A stretch of DNA of 64,000 bases, taken from NCBI GenBank assembly GCA_021014325.1, contig CM037472.1, positions 25,405,063 to 25,469,062 on the forward strand, given 5' to 3'. Origin of the DNA: Plazaster borealis (taxonomy: Eukaryota > Echinodermata > Asteroidea > Forcipulatida > Labidiasteridae). The position numbers were made by a program, and so were the translations under genes. A model generated the notes under the pieces. It was not told where the DNA came from. It made no database searches and saw nothing but the letters and a program-made list of their open reading frames with translations. Of the stretch, positions 62,501-64,000 are shown in pieces (position 1 is the first letter of the stretch; each line of letters opens with the position of its first letter).

Positions 62501-63575
62501 GTACTAGGAAATTGCTGGGGTGGGGTGGTTTGGGAAAGGGCATGATAACAGTGGCCTCTCTAGTTTCGGTCAGGCATGATATTTCAATTTTAGATTTGGG
62601 AGGAGAAGAAATTCATTACCAACTTTACATGTGGTCATAAGTTTTGTGTAGGAACCACTTAACAATTTCTGCTTTCACGGTCTAGTGGGTTGGGGGGGGG
62701 GGGTTGGGGGGGTTTGTTGGTACCTTCACAGCGTCTGCTATCTCTATTGTACTGGTAACCATTACGGCAACGGCAGGTATACAGAGTCTCAAGATCCTCG
62801 CACGGCAAACTCCCACAGATTCCTGGGTAGACATCACACTCATTGATACCTGATGATGAAAGGAGAAGAAAAAAACCAGGAAACTATGGTAACAGATTTC
62901 AAAAGGTGCCACATCATCAAGATTTTCTTTATAATGTAAACATGACCAATCTAACCTTTGACCTGCCTAAGGCTCAAATTAAGAAAACCAAAGCTGGGAA
63001 AAGGTTCAATTCCCCTCCCCTGTAAATTTTTTGAAAGTAGCTTATCTATGAAGAGCGATCTCCACAAAATTGATGTACCAAACTTACTCACACTCAAAAA
63101 GTGCATGCAGTATCAGATCCAAACACAAAAATAAGAACAGCCTTTTCTAGATAGTTCCTGATGAATGCAGCCTTTACGAGCAAGCTTTGGGTCTTTGCTT
63201 TGAGCTACGTCAAGCGTTCTAAATTTACTTAAAAGCCAAGTAGTTCACCAACCAATCATAAAAGGAATTTGATGCAACTCTCGCGTGCCGCACATAGTAT
63301 TAACACAAAACATATAGTTGTGCATTCGAAAACAAATGGTTCATCATTGCCCGTAAAGATGGCCGACTTTACATTGTTTTTGTGAAGTGGGAACTATCTA
63401 TTGCAAAGCCAAACCAAATAGTGGGGGGGGGGGGTTTACAATAACTTACCTTCACAGCGACTGTTCTCTCTATTGTAGCGGGTACCCTCAGGGCACTGGC
63501 AAGTGTACATCAGCTCAAGATCAACACATTCCTTTCCTTGGCAGATATCAGGGTTCTCTTCACATTCATTAATGC
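29419..63575 (-). CDS. Fibrillin/LTBP-like EGF-repeat extracellular matrix protein, 3' part (26 exons)
   Basis: Partial at its 5' end, beyond 64000. Exons run from 63575 down to the TGA at 29419, and every junction is in frame (3,896 nt). Twenty-two EGF modules, each on its own phase 1-1 exon, are followed by one TB (8-Cys) domain over two exons, a Gly-Gln-Pro-Tyr heptapeptide exon, and a final EGF. EGF strings ending in TB then EGF recall latent TGF-beta binding proteins; fibrillins end in a furin-cleaved unique tail, not seen here. Modules 12-15 and 19-22 are classic calcium-binding EGFs (D-I-N/D-E-C plus the C-x-N/D-x4-F/Y-x-C-x-C hydroxylation motif). Most of modules 1-11 lack the calcium motif and have a [10 protein letters not shown] core. 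The likely role is in secreted microfibril or growth-factor-storing matrix. The heptapeptide region is not a standard part of either family. Confidence 0.9.
29690..30007 (-). mobile_element. SINE with tRNA-Leu-like head, divergent minus copy
   Basis: The head is at about 29915-30007 (GGCCGAGTGGTTTAGAGC in the minus sense) and the (ATT)n tail at 29683-29697, with CGCATTTTACAATAACG next to it. It is shorter in the body than the 32576 copy. Confidence 0.65.
30085..30528. mobile_element. Foldback MITE family C, copy 2, in the last intron of the matrix gene
   Basis: Ends AAAGGTAGGGTCATAGATTGG and CCAATCCATGACCCTACCTTT. It carries the same internal hairpin site (TGAATCTGAGATACAATTCATG) in altered form. 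A further degraded relative lies at 24019-24430. Confidence 0.75.
30779..31359 (-). CDS. Matrix gene exon: Gly-Gln-Pro-Tyr heptapeptide repeat region
   Basis: 581 nt, phase 2 in and phase 1 out; 193 whole codons without a stop. After [12 protein letters not shown] it is almost wholly heptads of the form G-G-Q-x-P-Y-Y/T or G-G-Q-x-P-N-P, about 17 times. It then degenerates into an Asn/Pro/Arg-rich end ([14 protein letters not shown]). The true frame has no Met, so simple ORF scans show only the two other open frames. The acceptor is TTTTTTTCAG and the donor CAAG|gtaatg. It is probably a flexible, Tyr/Gln-rich linker between TB and the last EGF. Confidence 0.87.
31650..31944 (-). mobile_element. 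SINE with tRNA-Leu-like head, minus copy
   Basis: The head lies near 31855-31944, with anticodon-arm and B-box matches to the family. The body shares CTGCTTAAATTAGTG with the copy at 50150-50697, which helps to define an insertion there. Confidence 0.6.
32008..32164 (-). CDS. Matrix gene exon: end of TB domain plus linker
   Basis: 157 nt, phase 1 in and phase 2 out. It begins [15 protein letters not shown], giving the eighth TB cysteine. A Gly/Pro/Tyr/Glu linker follows ([17 protein letters not shown]). The donor is GA|gtaagt. The change of phase matches exon 25, which starts phase 2. Confidence 0.88.
32576..33020 (-). mobile_element. SINE with tRNA-Leu-like head, minus copy
   Basis: Same family as 61117-61625, in opposite orientation. 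The tRNA-like head is at about 32930-33020 and the (TAA)n/(ATT)n tail at 32576-32600. The body shares the CACCATGTAATGGTTTACAAGG stretch region and the CGTCCCATCCGAAGG block. Confidence 0.8.
33186..33344. mobile_element. Foldback MITE family B copy
   Basis: Ends GGGCCCAATTTCATAAAGC and TTTTATAAAATTGGGCCC, 159 bp. In the intron downstream of the TB exon. Confidence 0.75.
33545..33733 (-). CDS. Matrix gene exon: TB (8-Cys) domain, first part
   Basis: 189 nt, phase 1-1. It encodes [49 protein letters not shown]. The Cys-Cys-Cys triplet followed by G-x-G-W-G is diagnostic of TGF-beta-binding-protein (TB) domains, which occur only in the fibrillin/LTBP superfamily. The donor is GGAT|gtgagt; the eighth Cys is in the next exon. 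Confidence 0.92.
33790..34015 (-). mobile_element. SINE fragment in the matrix gene
   Basis: An ATT-rich tail is followed by body sequence (GTAGCACCTTATAAGGGTTTAG, AACCTCTTCTTGTAGCGATAAG, GGGTTCTTTATGCATTA). There is no head. It directly abuts half of a foldback element at 34025-34113. Confidence 0.55.
34025..34113. mobile_element. Foldback MITE family B, right half only
   Basis: It keeps GTGACTGGTATCCTGC and the right end AAGCAGCTCTACCAAATTGAGCC. The left half is missing where it meets a SINE fragment. Confidence 0.6.
34311..34436 (-). CDS. Matrix gene exon: calcium-binding EGF module 22
   Basis: 126 nt, phase 1-1. It encodes [41 protein letters not shown]. The donor ATCT|gtaagt is strong. 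It leads straight into the TB domain, the usual cbEGF-TB order of fibrillins and LTBPs. Confidence 0.93.
35811..35996 (-). CDS. Matrix gene exon: proline-rich linker plus EGF module 21
   Basis: 186 nt, phase 1-1. About 20 residues of linker ([20 protein letters not shown]) precede [17 protein letters not shown]...[11 protein letters not shown]...RC. The hydroxylation motif [12 protein letters not shown] uses Asp. The RR pair in the linker could be a protease site, but nothing proves it. Confidence 0.9.
36288..36408. mobile_element. Foldback MITE with GTCCAAATTGGCGGCT ends, copy 1
   Basis: Left TGTCCAAATTGGCGGCTGTGG and right TAGCTGTAGCCGCCAATCTGGACA, around GTTGCTAAGG repeats. Confidence 0.7.
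36571..36661. repeat. 49-bp tandem duplication
   Basis: GATTTGCATCGGGGATAAAG begins at 36571 and again at 36620. It directly precedes a repeat with a B-box-like GTGGGATTAGAACCCACGA (36662-36782), probably a third SINE type also seen at 46170-46225 and 5505-5580. Confidence 0.75.
36803..36934 (-). CDS. Matrix gene exon: calcium-binding EGF module 20
   Basis: 132 nt, phase 1-1. It encodes [41 protein letters not shown] and then VPT. It has the calcium and hydroxylation motifs. It is slightly longer because of residues after Cys6. Confidence 0.92.
37954..38079 (-). CDS. Matrix gene exon: calcium-binding EGF module 19
   Basis: 126 nt, phase 1-1. It encodes [41 protein letters not shown], a canonical cbEGF. 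Confidence 0.93.
38201..38391. mobile_element. Foldback MITE family B copy
   Basis: Ends GGGCCAATTTCATAGAGTTGC and CAGCTCTATGAAATTCGGCCC, 191 bp. In the intron between EGF exons 18 and 19. Confidence 0.75.
38672..39045. mobile_element. Foldback MITE family A, full copy in the matrix gene
   Basis: Termini AAAGGCACTGAACACGTTTGG and CCAAACGTGTACAGTGCCTTT. The copy ends 42 bp from the donor of EGF exon 18, close enough to affect splicing if it moved or folded. Confidence 0.8.
39088..39213 (-). CDS. Matrix gene exon: EGF module 18
   Basis: 126 nt, phase 1-1. It encodes [17 protein letters not shown]...[18 protein letters not shown]. It is the intact member of a series of decayed copies that lie upstream in its intron (39294-40065). 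Confidence 0.9.
39294..40065 (-). pseudogene. Four decayed copies of EGF exon 18
   Basis: Minus-strand remnants at about 39294-39342, 39600-39657, 39712-39758 and 39985-40060 all resemble the start of exon 18 ([17 protein letters not shown]), for example NGCTSVLG and AINGCTSM. They share its upstream intron sequence (AAAACAATAGGTATGTCAATTG-like). None has an intact frame or all six cysteines. They look like an old tandem exon array of which only the most 3' copy survives. Confidence 0.7.
40763..41337. mobile_element. 575-bp TIR element with about 180-bp arms
   Basis: Left TATAGACCGATCCGAGG, CCATTGCTGGGACGCTGG, GTACACGAAGACATGG, CCCTGACAGGAC; the right side holds the complements in mirror order. 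No coding frame. In the intron between EGF exons 17 and 18. Confidence 0.75.
41909..42034. mobile_element. 126-bp foldback MITE beside EGF exon 17
   Basis: Ends GCCGATTTTAACGAAACTTTACGC and GCGTAAAGTTTTGTGAAATCGGC. The element ends 30 bp from the exon 17 donor. Confidence 0.8.
42064..42189 (-). CDS. Matrix gene exon: EGF module 17
   Basis: 126 nt, phase 1-1. It encodes [41 protein letters not shown]. The N-terminal calcium motif is good and an NGT sequon is present. The donor CTTG|gtgggt is weaker than average. Confidence 0.9.
43348..43467 (-). CDS. Matrix gene exon: EGF module 16
   Basis: 120 nt, phase 1-1. It encodes [39 protein letters not shown]. Lys replaces the Asp/Asn ligand and the hydroxylation motif is absent, so calcium binding is doubtful. 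It follows the longest intron here (about 5.2 kb). Confidence 0.9.
43510..43880 (+). repeat. Dispersed repeat, uninterrupted copy
   Basis: Counterpart of 26495-27030 in the intron between EGF exons 15 and 16. It serves as the reference that shows the insert in the other copy. Confidence 0.65.
44817..44955. mobile_element. Foldback MITE with GTCCAAATTGGCGGCT ends, copy 2
   Basis: Left TGTATCCAAATTGGCGGCTATGG and right AGTCATAGCCACTAATTCGGACA, same inner GTTGCTAAGGATG repeat. Related pieces occur at 19626-19660 and 48465-48605. Confidence 0.65.
45333..45520. mobile_element. Foldback MITE family B copy
   Basis: Ends GGCCTAAATTCATAGAGCTGC and GCAGCTCTATGAAATTGGGCCC, 188 bp. It lies 75 bp left of the piggyBac-like copy 1. 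Confidence 0.75.
45596..45914. mobile_element. piggyBac-like MITE, copy 1
   Basis: It is bounded by TTAA on both sides, with terminal inverted repeats CTCTTTAGAGACCAT and ATGGTCTCTAAAGGG. The right half carries GCGGCCGC repeats. About 319 bp including the duplications; non-coding. Confidence 0.75.
46683..46879. mobile_element. Foldback MITE family B, divergent copy
   Basis: Weak ends (TTTGCATAAAGCTG and CAGCTTCATAAAACTTGG) but a clear inverted body (CTTAGCACATTTTT, AGCAATTTTTGTGTACTTAGC). Confidence 0.6.
46876..47009. mobile_element. Foldback MITE with GATTTCACAAA ends
   Basis: Palindrome from GGGGCTGATTTCACAAAGAG to TTTGTGAAATCGAACCCC. Inside are several ACTAGTCCTA units in both orientations. 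It abuts the family B copy directly. Confidence 0.75.
48659..48784 (-). CDS. Matrix gene exon: calcium-binding EGF module 15
   Basis: 126 nt, phase 1-1. It encodes [41 protein letters not shown]. It has the calcium motif, the hydroxylation motif and an NAT sequon. Confidence 0.93.
49291..49410 (-). CDS. Matrix gene exon: calcium-binding EGF module 14
   Basis: 120 nt, phase 1-1. It encodes [45 protein letters not shown] matches the O-glucosylation consensus C-x-S-x-P-C, the only such site noticed in this gene. Confidence 0.93.
49561..49746. mobile_element. Foldback MITE family B copy
   Basis: Ends GCCAAATTTCATAGAGCTGC and AGCAGCTCTATAAAATTGGCC, 186 bp. Between EGF exons 13 and 14. Confidence 0.7.
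49969..50088 (-). CDS. Matrix gene exon: calcium-binding EGF module 13
   Basis: 120 nt, phase 1-1. It encodes [39 protein letters not shown], a canonical cbEGF. The donor is CTGG|gtgagc. Confidence 0.92.
50150..50697 (-). mobile_element. SINE interrupted by a piggyBac-like MITE
   Basis: The SINE head lies at about 50610-50697 and the remaining body at 50527-50610 and 50150-50206. A 320-bp element bounded by TTAA (50207-50526) splits it. Confidence 0.65.
50207..50526. mobile_element. piggyBac-like MITE, copy 2, inside a SINE
   Basis: Same family as 45596-45914, with the same orientation and length. TTAA lies on both sides and the ends are CCCTTTCTTTAGAGAC and GTCTCTAAAGAG. The flanking sequence is a continuous SINE if the element is removed. 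Confidence 0.75.
50967..51092 (-). CDS. Matrix gene exon: calcium-binding EGF module 12
   Basis: 126 nt, phase 1-1. It encodes [41 protein letters not shown]. It has the full calcium motif and the Asn-hydroxylation motif [12 protein letters not shown]. Confidence 0.92.
51180..52246. mobile_element. Inverted pair of tRNA-like SINE units around a spacer
   Basis: A minus tRNA-like head at 51235-51308 and a plus head at 52147-52222 mirror each other. Inner blocks also mirror (GGCGGTCTCCC... and GGGAGACCGCC; CAGTTTCCCTTGTGG and CCACAAGGGAAACTG). The spacer (51679-52010) resembles the foldback family at 30085-30528. Confidence 0.65.
52262..52381 (-). CDS. Matrix gene exon: EGF module 11
   Basis: 120 nt, phase 1-1. 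It encodes [14 protein letters not shown]...[21 protein letters not shown]. It is a near copy of module 4, with a run of more than 50 identical bases in its 3' half. It lies 16 bp from a tRNA-like SINE end. Confidence 0.9.
52733..53324. mobile_element. 592-bp TIR element with TAA target duplication
   Basis: Ends are GGCCTAAAAAA and TTTTTTATGCC, followed inward by matching blocks with GGCGTAAC. The element is flanked by TAA at 52730-52732 and 53325-53327. The 3-bp TWA duplication fits PIF/Harbinger-type insertion. No transposase frame was seen. Confidence 0.6.
53368..53528. mobile_element. 161-bp foldback element with TTAGGG core and 9-bp target duplication
   Basis: Arms built from CCGACACCCCTAT and its complement flank four and a half TAGGGT units at 53441-53468. 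ATACAATAC occurs directly on both sides (53359-53367 and 53529-53537). The host is a SINE, whose known consensus shows that the element is an insertion. Confidence 0.7.
53815..53943 (-). CDS. Matrix gene exon: EGF module 10
   Basis: 129 nt, phase 1-1. It encodes [17 protein letters not shown]...[20 protein letters not shown]. It is a duplicate of module 3. Together with module 11 it repeats the module 3-4 pair. Confidence 0.9.
54477..55253. mobile_element. 777-bp TIR element inside the same minisatellite
   Basis: Inverted arms of about 105 bp (54477-54582 and 55145-55253) both begin with the palindrome AGCCTTGATCAAGGCT. A second, inner inverted pair (about 54598-54677 and 54808-54884) makes a nested hairpin. 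No coding frame is convincing. Confidence 0.7.
55538..55716. mobile_element. 179-bp Harbinger-like MITE inside a minisatellite
   Basis: Near-perfect palindrome with ends AGGCCCGGTCCCACTGCAGC. Flanked by TTA at 55535-55537 and 55717-55719. The body has repeated CGTTATCGTTATC units. Confidence 0.75.
56130..56255 (-). CDS. Matrix gene exon: EGF module 9
   Basis: 126 nt, phase 1-1. It encodes [16 protein letters not shown]...[19 protein letters not shown]. The donor GTAG|gtgagt is strong. NGT is again present. Confidence 0.9.
56945..57285. mobile_element. Cluster of three tRNA-like SINE heads
   Basis: One minus-oriented, near-complete short SINE (56945-57082) sits head to head with two plus-oriented heads (57089-57162 and 57175-57246). 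Heads have A and B boxes and an acceptor of the form GGCTAGA/TCTAGTC. The loop ACGTTAA would give GTT (Asn), but U33 is replaced by C, which argues against working tRNAs. Confidence 0.65.
57332..57457 (-). CDS. Matrix gene exon: EGF module 8
   Basis: 126 nt, phase 1-1. It encodes [16 protein letters not shown]...[19 protein letters not shown]. The exon lies just upstream (in transcript order) of the tRNA-like cluster at 56945-57285. Confidence 0.88.
58841..58969 (-). CDS. Matrix gene exon: EGF module 7
   Basis: 129 nt, phase 1-1, with no long open frame around it. It encodes [16 protein letters not shown]...[20 protein letters not shown]. The acceptor is TTTATTGCAG and the donor ACAA|gtaaat. 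Confidence 0.88.
59282..59476 (-). mobile_element. Fragment of a non-LTR retrotransposon (C-terminal reverse transcriptase region)
   Basis: Minus-strand translation reads [37 protein letters not shown] and [16 protein letters not shown]. This matches the familiar HWLPI...KIL..TYK.LN..AP.YL..L..PY.P.R.LRSS block near the end of CR1/L2-type LINE proteins. Only about 65 codons remain, inside an intron of the matrix gene. Confidence 0.75.
59636..59761 (-). CDS. Matrix gene exon: EGF module 6
   Basis: 126 nt, phase 1-1. It encodes [17 protein letters not shown]...[19 protein letters not shown]. It is a close relative of module 5. The donor is ATTT|gtaagt, so the junction codon is Leu with the next exon. 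Confidence 0.9.
60818..60943 (-). CDS. Matrix gene exon: EGF module 5
   Basis: 126 nt, phase 1-1. It encodes [17 protein letters not shown]...[19 protein letters not shown]. There is no calcium-binding start motif. An NGT sequon is present. Confidence 0.9.
61117..61625 (+). mobile_element. SINE with tRNA-Leu-like head and ATT tail
   Basis: The head at 61120-61207 folds as a class II tRNA: 7-bp acceptor GTGTCAT/GTGACAC, A box GGCCGAGTGGATAA, anticodon loop CTCAAGC (CAA, Leu), long variable arm, B box GGGATCGAGCC. A body of about 370 bp follows, ending in (ATT)n. Several other copies lie in the window, so it is a SINE family rather than a tRNA gene. Confidence 0.8.
61665..61784 (-). CDS. Matrix gene exon: EGF module 4
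   Basis: 120 nt, phase 1-1. It encodes [15 protein letters not shown]...[21 protein letters not shown]. Its 3' half is almost identical in DNA to module 11 (52262-52381). An Asn sequon (NGT) lies between Cys2 and Cys3. Confidence 0.92.
   Translation of the reverse strand: MKTGVGTTIVVMVHVWRLQIASSVCVQKVLNIDQNITPV
62013..62141 (-). CDS. Matrix gene exon: EGF module 3
   Basis: 129 nt, phase 1-1. It encodes [17 protein letters not shown]...[20 protein letters not shown]. It is a paralogue of module 10 (53815-53943), which has the same RYPTICGEG and [13 protein letters not shown] blocks. Confidence 0.9.
62724..62849 (-). CDS. Matrix gene exon: EGF module 2
   Basis: 126 nt, phase 1-1. It encodes [16 protein letters not shown]...[19 protein letters not shown]. 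It is a tandem relative of module 1 and shares the ETLYTC / ELMYTC and YNR motifs. Confidence 0.9.
63450..63575 (-). CDS. Matrix gene exon: EGF module 1
   Basis: 126 nt, phase 1-1. It encodes [16 protein letters not shown]...YTCQCPEG...RC, with six cysteines. The acceptor is CCTGAAG and the donor GAAG|gtaagt. It closely resembles the next module (YNRENSRCE against YNRDSRRCE). Confidence 0.9.
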
Positions 63576-63639
63576 CTTCAGGAGAAGAGAAAGAAAAACA
63601 AAAAAACAATCAGTAATTTTAACTCTTCCTTTAACCATA

Positions 63640-64000
63640 GGCGAATTTAGTAGACTGTACTCATAACCCCTCTTCCTTACTATAGGTGACTTTAGTCGAC
63701 TGCACTCATAACCCCTCTTCCTTACCATAGGTGGATTTAGTTGACTGCACTCATACCTCCTCTTCCTTACTATAGTTGACTTTAGTTGACTGCACTCATA
63801 CCCCTTTTCCTTACCATTGGCGACTTTAGTTGACTGCACTCATACCCCTCTTCCTTACCATTAGTGACTTTAGTTGACTGCACCCATACCCCCCTCTTCC
63901 TTACCATAGGTGACTTTAGTTGACTGCACTCATACCCCCCTCTTCCTTACCATAGGTGACTTTAGTCGACTGCACTCATACCCCCTCTTCCTTACCATAG
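63640..64000. repeat. 45-bp minisatellite running off the right edge
   Basis: About eight units of CATAGGTGACTTTAGTTGACTGCACTCATACCCCTCTTCCTTAC type with a spacing of 44-46 bp. Because 45 is divisible by 3 it yields a long periodic open frame on the minus strand, which is an artefact. Confidence 0.88.

Noticed and set aside
63510..63839. 109-codon minus frame with 15-residue repeats
   Set aside because: It runs through the 45-bp minisatellite and out of phase with EGF exon 1.

Overview
The window is animal genomic DNA: AT-rich, intron-rich and full of foldback (snap-back) MITEs, tRNA-derived SINEs and minisatellites. Protein-level matches are to deuterostome families. The repeat style and short modular EGF exons suggest an echinoderm, possibly a sea star, but the species is an inference. 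No bacterial, viral or CRISPR content was recognised.

Three protein genes can be reconstructed. (1) RNF8, minus strand, 16942 to 6285: eight coding exons joining in frame to 682 residues. The order is FHA domain, long coiled coil with a 59-residue internal period, C3HC4 RING, acidic linker and a C-terminal CCHC zinc knuckle split across the last intron. Exons 1, 2, 7 and 8 contain no long open frame and were found by reading splice sites. (2) A C6orf120/UPF0669 homologue, plus strand, 21466-22008, one coding exon for a small secreted protein. (3) A large fibrillin/LTBP-like extracellular matrix gene, minus strand, running from beyond the right edge to a stop at 29419. It has 26 coding exons here giving about 1,297 residues: 22 EGF modules, one TB (8-Cys) domain over two exons, a 193-residue Gly-Gln-Pro-Tyr heptapeptide repeat exon, and a last EGF module. 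All 25 exon joins keep frame. C6orf120 and the matrix gene converge; RNF8 and C6orf120 are divergent.

Layout: 1-5000 no gene, dispersed repeats; 5000-6284 RNF8 3' flank with a 265-bp tandem duplication; 6285-16942 RNF8; 16943-21418 intergenic with CpG-bearing promoter-like DNA and repeats; 21466-22008 C6orf120; 22009-28885 intergenic, foldback elements; 28886-63575 matrix gene; 63640-64000 a 45-bp minisatellite in its next intron.

The most interesting signals are the heptapeptide-repeat exon, a row of decayed copies of one EGF exon in an intron (39294-40065), a duplicated EGF exon pair, nested transposons with readable target-site duplications (TTAA, TTA, TAA and a 9-bp one around a TTAGGG-core foldback), and inverted or clustered tRNA-like SINE heads. 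Exon borders were read by eye from GT/AG sites, frame and family similarity; no search or RNA evidence was available.
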